Positions 12,524-16,651 of a stretch of DNA of 16,651 nt are shown one piece after another. The stretch covers positions 1-16,651 of the forward strand of contig CAZWVB010000014.1 in NCBI GenBank assembly GCA_964637185.1, given 5' to 3'. Made by a program: the position numbers and the translations under genes. The notes beneath the pieces were generated by a model. It was given only the letters and a program-made list of their open reading frames with translations, did not search any database and was not told where the DNA came from. This DNA is from CAZSVP01 sp964637185 (GTDB lineage Bacteria > Patescibacteriota > Saccharimonadia > CAILAD01 > BJGX01). Position 1 is the first letter of the stretch, and each line of letters starts with the position of its first letter.

Positions 12524-13812
12524 GTATCCAAGACACGATGCAACAGCTAGCCGATCGACTAAGCAACACTAACAACATTGTTGGTTTCCAAATATACGGC
12601 ACTAACAAGACAGAATTTGTCGCTGGCTTTCAAAATGACCAACTAGGTACTATCTATCAGCCTGTACAGCAGAGTACCAATTGTCGCATCAAATACTTGG
12701 TAATTGGCCGAGATCAGACGGTTGGTTATGGTAGTTACAATCCTTATGAGTTGACAAACATCGAAGACGTTGTCGCAAGTATCCTGCAGATCATGGTGCC
12801 ACTTGAAAAAACCATACCGCTTGCACCGACCATGGATGCCAACAAATCCACCAAACTGGCCGACCCAGCAATGGTAGAGCTGCTACAAGATCCATCAGGC
12901 AATGTAGCTACCGCCAAGCAGTTCCAAAAACAGTTACTTGAGCATGGCTGCAACAGTGTTGAAGCGCAGTTTGGTATCACCTACCAACAAAGCTATTTTG
13001 TCAGTAGTAAGACCAAACTATGCACTTCGAGCCGGACCGAGTGCAGTTATTCGGCCGAATTCGACAGTGAGGTGGGGACTTATGCTAACTCTATCACAAG
13101 TTTGACTCCACAAGATATAGCGGCAGATTTTGCGGCTGTAGCCAACTACGCCAAAGTGTTAAAAGCCAAGCCAGCTAATATCAAGTCGGGCATTTCCACA
13201 GTCGTGATCGATCCCATGAGTGGCTTTGAGCTACTTGATAGGTTTGTTCTACAAAACATATCAGGTAATGGTGTCGCCGCCGGCACTACCAAATACCGAG
13301 CCGATGATTTCAAGGAACATCTACAGATAGCCCACAAAGATCTGCATTTACCAGTTGACCAATCAATACCTATGTCGGTTGATAGCTTCAATTTCACGTC
13401 CGATGGTATAGGCGGACAACAGTTTGCGATACTTGACCATGGCAAGCTTGTCGAACCAATTTGCAATCTGGAATCAGCCCAAGAGCTGGATAGCACACCA
13501 CGCGCACTAGCTTCTATCGCTACGGCCCAGGTAGCATCAGCAAAATACGCAGATTTCTGTAAGAACCATGAGAGATTTGTAGTGGTATTGGGCCTGCTTG
13601 GCATCCACACACAGAATCATGTGGTAGGTAAATACTCACTGCCAGCCCCTAGCGCGCTTTTGGTCGAAAAAGGCCACATCATCGGTCCAGTCAAAGTAGC
13701 TATCAGCGGTAACATGTTTGAAGATCTACAGCAGAAATCTACTAGCTTCGTCAATCTCCCCGGCTATCAGAAGCCAGCCTTGAGCCTGCAAACGCAGATC
13801 AAGCCGTTATAG
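12520..13812 (+). CDS. tldE: TldE/PmbA metalloprotease partner subunit
   Basis: A 430-residue TldE (PmbA) protein. It is the paralogous partner of TldD and lacks the HExxxH motif: the equivalent helix reads GFELLDRFVLQNISG. The C-terminal part (NHVVGKYSLPAPSALLVEKG, then VKVAISGNMFEDL) matches the typical GDYSxGAxGFxIExG...ISGN block. It shapes the substrate chamber and does not bind the catalytic zinc. It is translated from an ATG inside the tldD stop. Its TAG stop abuts the TAA stop of the convergent CFA synthase gene with no intervening base. Confidence 0.93.
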   Translation: MSIQDTMQQLADRLSNTNNIVGFQIYGTNKTEFVAGFQNDQLGTIYQPVQQSTNCRIKYLVIGRDQTVGYGSYNPYELTNIEDVVASILQIMVPLEKTIPLAPTMDANKSTKLADPAMVELLQDPSGNVATAKQFQKQLLEHGCNSVEAQFGITYQQSYFVSSKTKLCTSSRTECSYSAEFDSEVGTYANSITSLTPQDIAADFAAVANYAKVLKAKPANIKSGISTVVIDPMSGFELLDRFVLQNISGNGVAAGTTKYRADDFKEHLQIAHKDLHLPVDQSIPMSVDSFNFTSDGIGGQQFAILDHGKLVEPICNLESAQELDSTPRALASIATAQVASAKYADFCKNHERFVVVLGLLGIHTQNHVVGKYSLPAPSALLVEKGHIIGPVKVAISGNMFEDLQQKSTSFVNLPGYQKPALSLQTQIKPL

Positions 13813-14946
13813 TTAGCGGACCGATTTGTATCCGCCAGCAACGCCACGCTTGCTATACACTATCTGCCAGAGCTGTACATCACGCGCACGGAAGAGAGCC
13901 GCGCAGACCAGCAAATAGTATTCCCACATACGGTAAAATCTCTCATCGTATTTAGCGTGATCAAGACTTGGATAGGATTTCTTGAAATTTGCATACCAGC
14001 TCATCAAGGTTTTGTCATAATTGGCCCCCATGTTGTGCCAGTCTTCCATAACAAAAAGGCCTTCGGCAGCGGCCGAAATGTTTTTGACTGAAGGCAAAAC
14101 TGAGCCCGGGAAAATATAGCGATCCAACCATGGATCGGTGCGCAACGTTGATTTGTTGTTACCTATGGTGTGCAATAGCATCATGCCATCGTCCGTCAGC
14201 AGCCCAGCCATCCGGCTTAGATAACTACGATAATTCTTCGGGCCAACATGTTCCATCATGCCAATGCTGGCGATACGATCAAACTTCTGGCTGGTACGAA
14301 AGTCTTGCCAAGTAGAAAGCTTGGCAGTGACTTTGAGGCCTTTGGTATGTACTTTGATGTAGGCTATTTGCTCGCGAGCTGGTGTAAAACAAACTACTTC
14401 GCAGCCATATTTGCGGGCCATGTATGTAGATAACCCTCCCCAGCCGCAACCTGGATCAAGTACGCGCATCCCTTTTTTGAGACCTAGTTTGCGACAGATT
14501 AGCTCAAATTTGTCAGTCTGTGCTTGGTCTAGATCCTTGGCACCCCATTCCCAATATGCACAAGTGTAGGCCATAGTGCGGCCGAGCATAGGTTCGTAGA
14601 GATCATTGCCAATGTCATAGTGGGCTTGGGCGTTTTGATAAGCCTTACGCCCAGACTGGAGATTGGAGACTGCACCACGCGCCACGTACATCCCAAGTTG
14701 CCACTTGTTACCGACTTTGGAGCGCAGATCGGCTTTGAATACACGTGTAAATGTCTCGTCGAGCTTTTTGGAATCCCACCAGCCATCCATGTAGGCCTCA
14801 CCGACACCAAGCGAACCTTTGCCAAATATGGCCTTGTACAGGTTGTCATTGTGCACGGTCACATCATACGGACGTTTGCCATTTATTTTTATATCAGCAA
14901 TTGCCAAAATCTTCTGGGCCTGCTTCTTATACGATTGTTCTGCCAC
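13813..14946 (-). CDS. Cyclopropane-fatty-acid synthase family SAM methyltransferase
   Basis: A 377-residue protein close to the length of E. coli Cfa (382). It has a small N-terminal domain and a C-terminal SAM-dependent methyltransferase domain. Active-site residues line up with E. coli: Cys129 in TCAYW, Glu232 in MEHVG, His259 in LLHTIG, Tyr318 in WYANF and Cys348 in CAALFRARDVQLWQ. The SAM loop is LDPGCGWGG (163-171), with proline where isoleucine is usual. Family members add a methylene to unsaturated acyl chains of phospholipids, giving either a cyclopropane or, in the BfaB/TmsB branch, a 10-methylene chain. The upstream FAD oxidoreductase favours the second option. The start is GTG with GGGGA just upstream. 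A separate promoter is likely. Confidence 0.92.
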   Translation of the reverse strand: MAEQSYKKQAQKILAIADIKINGKRPYDVTVHNDNLYKAIFGKGSLGVGEAYMDGWWDSKKLDETFTRVFKADLRSKVGNKWQLGMYVARGAVSNLQSGRKAYQNAQAHYDIGNDLYEPMLGRTMAYTCAYWEWGAKDLDQAQTDKFELICRKLGLKKGMRVLDPGCGWGGLSTYMARKYGCEVVCFTPAREQIAYIKVHTKGLKVTAKLSTWQDFRTSQKFDRIASIGMMEHVGPKNYRSYLSRMAGLLTDDGMMLLHTIGNNKSTLRTDPWLDRYIFPGSVLPSVKNISAAAEGLFVMEDWHNMGANYDKTLMSWYANFKKSYPSLDHAKYDERFYRMWEYYLLVCAALFRARDVQLWQIVYSKRGVAGGYKSVR

Positions 14947-14968
14947 TGTTGTCCCCTATTTAATTGAC

Positions 14969-14988
14969 CCCAGTGTTTGCCACCTGGG
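14969..14988 (-). promoter_or_regulatory. Hairpin in the leader of the CFA-type gene
   Basis: On the minus strand CCCAGGTG and CACTGGG form a 7-base-pair stem with one bulged G around a 5-base GCAAA loop. It lies in the predicted 5' leader, about 20 bases before the start codon. It has no U-tract after it, so it is more likely a leader structure than a terminator of the upstream gene. Confidence 0.4.
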
Positions 14989-15002
14989 AACTATCTGGAA
15001 TG

Positions 15003-15031
15003 AGTATATCACAATCTTATCAATGAGTCAG
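15003..15031 (-). promoter_or_regulatory. Likely own promoter of the CFA-type gene
   Basis: On the minus strand CTGACT (15026-15031) and TATACT (15003-15008) are 17 bases apart. This predicts a leader of about 50 bases before the GTG at 14946. The gene may also be read through from the FAD oxidoreductase gene. Confidence 0.4.
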
Positions 15032-15038
15032 CAAGAAT

Positions 15039-16388
15039 TTACTTGGCTTTGACAGTCTTATCATAGACAGTTGGGAGCAAGGCCATAGCATCATACTTTT
15101 TCTTGAGTTGTCGATATGCCCGGCCGTTGTAGATACGATCAAAGTCCTTTTCAGATACGAAAGTCGAGGAATAGAGCATCTTGATGCCATGGTGCGCAAA
15201 ACAGTATTCGTCCATGATTTTGGTGTTGTAATAAGCAGGCTTGCCGGGTTTCTTCCGTGCAAAACTATAGGCGCCGAGGTTGATGTACGGCTGGTTTGAG
15301 ATCATCGGATAGCAAGTAGCTTTGGCAGGCGTCTTGATAATAGTAAGCAGCCAAGGCCTCCACTCCATATCTATCTCATTCAAAGCAAACTGTAGTAGCC
15401 CCTTGGCCTCATCCCAAGGTACCTCCCAATCCTGAATAAATTGCTCTAGATCACGATTGGCCAGATCATTGGGTTTGCGCTTTGTAATCTTAGCTTTGAG
15501 CATGTTGTAGCGTGTAAAAAATCCGGAATTGCGCAACCCCGTAGGAGCGAGCCGTCGATAGAGATTGAACACTCGAGTCTCTGGTAGGTTCCAAAACCAT
15601 TCCGGATCGTAGCGGAAGATATATTCCTTGGTCGGCAAGATTAGTTTGTTGGGCCGACTGATCTGTTGATAAAAAACACTGCTTCCATATACGGTAGTAT
15701 TGGGCTTACCTGTCTTGATATGCCGACTAGTGGTCAAATAGTGCTCTTGTGGTGTATAGATAATTGCCTCGATATAATCAGTTCTGGCATCATTTAAGGC
15801 CTTCTTGGTAGCTGTCAGAAGCTGATCGATGCTGCCCAGTCGCACGGTATTAAGCTCAACCAGCTGTGTGACCTTATGTAGCTTGATCTTAGCCCGTAGT
15901 ATATATCCCAATGTACCGTAGGAGTTGGGCAGCCCATGAAAAAGGTCAGCGTATTCATTGGTAGCAGTGCATGTCACTATCCTGCCATCTGACAACAATA
16001 CATCGGCTTCTATAAGGCCATCGTGGACGAATCCGTAGCGATAGCAATTGGACTCTATGCCTATACCCACTGTTACACCGCCCACTGTGATGTGCTTGAG
16101 CTCGGGAGTGATAGTCGGCAACAGATCATGCGGCAATGTGTAGTCCACTATTTGTTCGTAGGTAGTCAGCCCTTGTACCTCGAGAGTCTTAGCTCGCTTA
16201 TCTAGATAGAGTGGCTTGTTGAATCGACTTAGGTCAACCCAACGCTCGGCCTGAACTTTGCGGCCACCGTAACGAAATAGGTTGGAGATGGTCTTCTTTT
16301 TGACACGTATCTTTTGAGTATTACCAGCCAGCTCGGCACGCAGTGCGGCCAGCTGCTTTTGATGAGCATCACGAAGATCTTTTGTCAT
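15039..16388 (-). CDS. FAD-binding (PCMH/DHCR24-type) oxidoreductase, BfaA/TmsA-like candidate
   Basis: A 449-residue protein. Residues about 45-175 form the PCMH-type FAD-binding domain: LEVQGLTTYEQIVDYTLP, then HITVGGVTVGIGIESNCYRYG, then EADVLLSDGRIVTCT and YADLFHGLPNSYGTLGYIL. This is close to the pattern of delta24-sterol reductase (DHCR24) and of bacterial FAD reductases next to CFA-type methyltransferases. The rest is a C-terminal substrate domain rich in aromatic residues. No signal peptide is seen, and the N-terminal 45 residues are basic. In Actinobacteria such a gene (bfaA or tmsA) reduces a 10-methylene fatty acyl chain to 10-methyl. The CFA-type gene 92 bases downstream on the same strand supports that role here. 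No clear Shine-Dalgarno sequence precedes the ATG. Confidence 0.85.
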   Translation of the reverse strand: MTKDLRDAHQKQLAALRAELAGNTQKIRVKKKTISNLFRYGGRKVQAERWVDLSRFNKPLYLDKRAKTLEVQGLTTYEQIVDYTLPHDLLPTITPELKHITVGGVTVGIGIESNCYRYGFVHDGLIEADVLLSDGRIVTCTATNEYADLFHGLPNSYGTLGYILRAKIKLHKVTQLVELNTVRLGSIDQLLTATKKALNDARTDYIEAIIYTPQEHYLTTSRHIKTGKPNTTVYGSSVFYQQISRPNKLILPTKEYIFRYDPEWFWNLPETRVFNLYRRLAPTGLRNSGFFTRYNMLKAKITKRKPNDLANRDLEQFIQDWEVPWDEAKGLLQFALNEIDMEWRPWLLTIIKTPAKATCYPMISNQPYINLGAYSFARKKPGKPAYYNTKIMDEYCFAHHGIKMLYSSTFVSEKDFDRIYNGRAYRQLKKKYDAMALLPTVYDKTVKAK

Positions 16389-16394
16389 AGAATT

Positions 16395-16404
16395 ATTGCT
16401 TATA
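16395..16404 (-). promoter_or_regulatory. Possible -10 region of the FAD oxidoreductase gene
   Basis: The minus strand upstream of the ATG at 16388 is AT-rich and carries TATAAG (16399-16404) and an overlapping weaker AGCAAT exactly six bases from the ATG. Either would give a very short or absent leader. This is the weakest of the promoter calls. Confidence 0.35.
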
Positions 16405-16419
16405 GTTGTAATTATTACA

Positions 16420-16437
16420 TGGCGGAGAGGGTGGGAT
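16420..16437 (-). repeat. 18-base copy of the tRNA-Ser 3' end (possible att site or tRNA relic)
   Basis: TGGCGGAGAGGGTGGGAT is identical to 16598-16615, the 3' end of the tRNA gene (CCA, discriminator base, 3' acceptor strand and 3' side of the T stem). Similarity stops sharply after 18 bases. No D, anticodon or TpsiC loop follows, so it is not a tRNA gene. Such copies are typical of attachment sites of elements that integrate in tRNA 3' ends, or of a decayed tandem tRNA. Confidence 0.75.
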
Positions 16438-16440
16438 AGC

Positions 16441-16458
16441 GTCCGCCAGTCGGCGGAC
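16441..16458. repeat. Perfect hairpin GTCCGCC-AGTC-GGCGGAC
   Basis: A GC-rich 7-base-pair stem with a 4-base loop, starting four bases after the 18-base repeat. No U-run follows on either strand, so it is not a classical terminator. Confidence 0.6.
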
Positions 16459-16477
16459 TTCTACGTTCAGTGCTCGA

Positions 16478-16504
16478 CCAATAGCCTTGCAAGCAAGCTA
16501 TTGG
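16478..16504. repeat. Hairpin with CCAATAGC/GCTATTGG arms
   Basis: An 8-base-pair perfect outer stem, then a one-base bulge, then TTG/CAA pairing around a small loop. It lies between the two other hairpins of the spacer. Confidence 0.6.
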
Positions 16505-16560
16505 CTCTGCGCGCTTCACTCACCGAACCAAGGAGTGATTTCTCAACACCCATTCTCTCA

Positions 16561-16651
<91 letters not shown>

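Noticed and set aside
10954..13812. A ribosomal peptide precursor next to tldDE
   Set aside because: The 58-base upstream gap is filled by two promoters, and no gap exists between tldD and tldE or after tldE.
16441..16458. GC-rich hairpin as an intrinsic terminator
   Set aside because: No U-run follows on either strand. It is listed as an inverted repeat only.

Overview
The window is a compact, almost fully coding stretch of about 16.7 kb from a bacterial chromosome. It reads well with the standard code: UGA works as a stop, for example at the ATGA junctions at 8145-8148 and 12520-12523. I see no phage, transposon or CRISPR genes. Gene content suggests a small-genome bacterium of the Candidate Phyla Radiation, most likely a Saccharibacteria (TM7)-like lineage. 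The reasons are a Gly/Ser-rich Tim44/DUF3137-type membrane protein, a CBU_0592 family protein, a DUF4234 protein, a TldD/TldE pair, a CapA-like protein, several actinobacteria-flavoured families and extreme gene packing. This taxonomic call is an inference from gene families and layout, not from a marker gene.

Layout from left to right. A probable C-terminal fragment of a gene (1-228) meets a GyrI-like gene (237-863, minus). Next comes a minus-strand pair encoding the Tim44-like/DUF3137-like membrane protein and a CBU_0592 protein (884-2394). A 270-base non-coding stretch with inverted repeats follows (2401-2668), then a DUF4234 membrane protein (minus) divergent from a HAD phosphatase (plus, 3158-3817). 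The minus operon 5045->3814 encodes a coiled-coil protein, a MazG-like protein and MsrA. It is divergent from an FMN reductase (5094-5744). The minus pair 7079->5741 (lytic transglycosylase, TIGR03085 family protein) is divergent from a plus operon 7114->9124 (alpha/beta hydrolase, MsrB, second FMN reductase). The minus pair 10953->9119 (CapA, Nudix) is divergent from tldD-tldE (11012-13812). The minus pair 16388->13813 encodes an FAD-binding oxidoreductase and a cyclopropane-fatty-acid-synthase family methyltransferase. The right edge holds the 3' half of a serine tRNA (minus), preceded in the window by a 160-base hairpin-rich spacer and an 18-base copy of the tRNA 3' end.

Two themes stand out. 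First, start signals are of two kinds. Eight transcription-unit-leading genes have a TATAAT/TACAAT-like -10 box exactly six bases before the ATG, so they are probably leaderless. Most internal operon genes, plus a few leading ones, carry Shine-Dalgarno sequences. This rule corrects several gene starts. Second, the content leans to redox and oxidative-damage repair (MsrA, MsrB, two flavin reductases, Nudix, MazG-like, TIGR03085 thiol-transferase-fold protein) and to envelope and lipid work (lytic transglycosylase, CapA, CFA synthase plus FAD reductase). The most interesting metabolic suggestion is that the last two genes form a BfaA/BfaB (TmsA/TmsB)-like pair for 10-methyl-branched fatty acids, a trait of Actinobacteria, the known hosts of Saccharibacteria.
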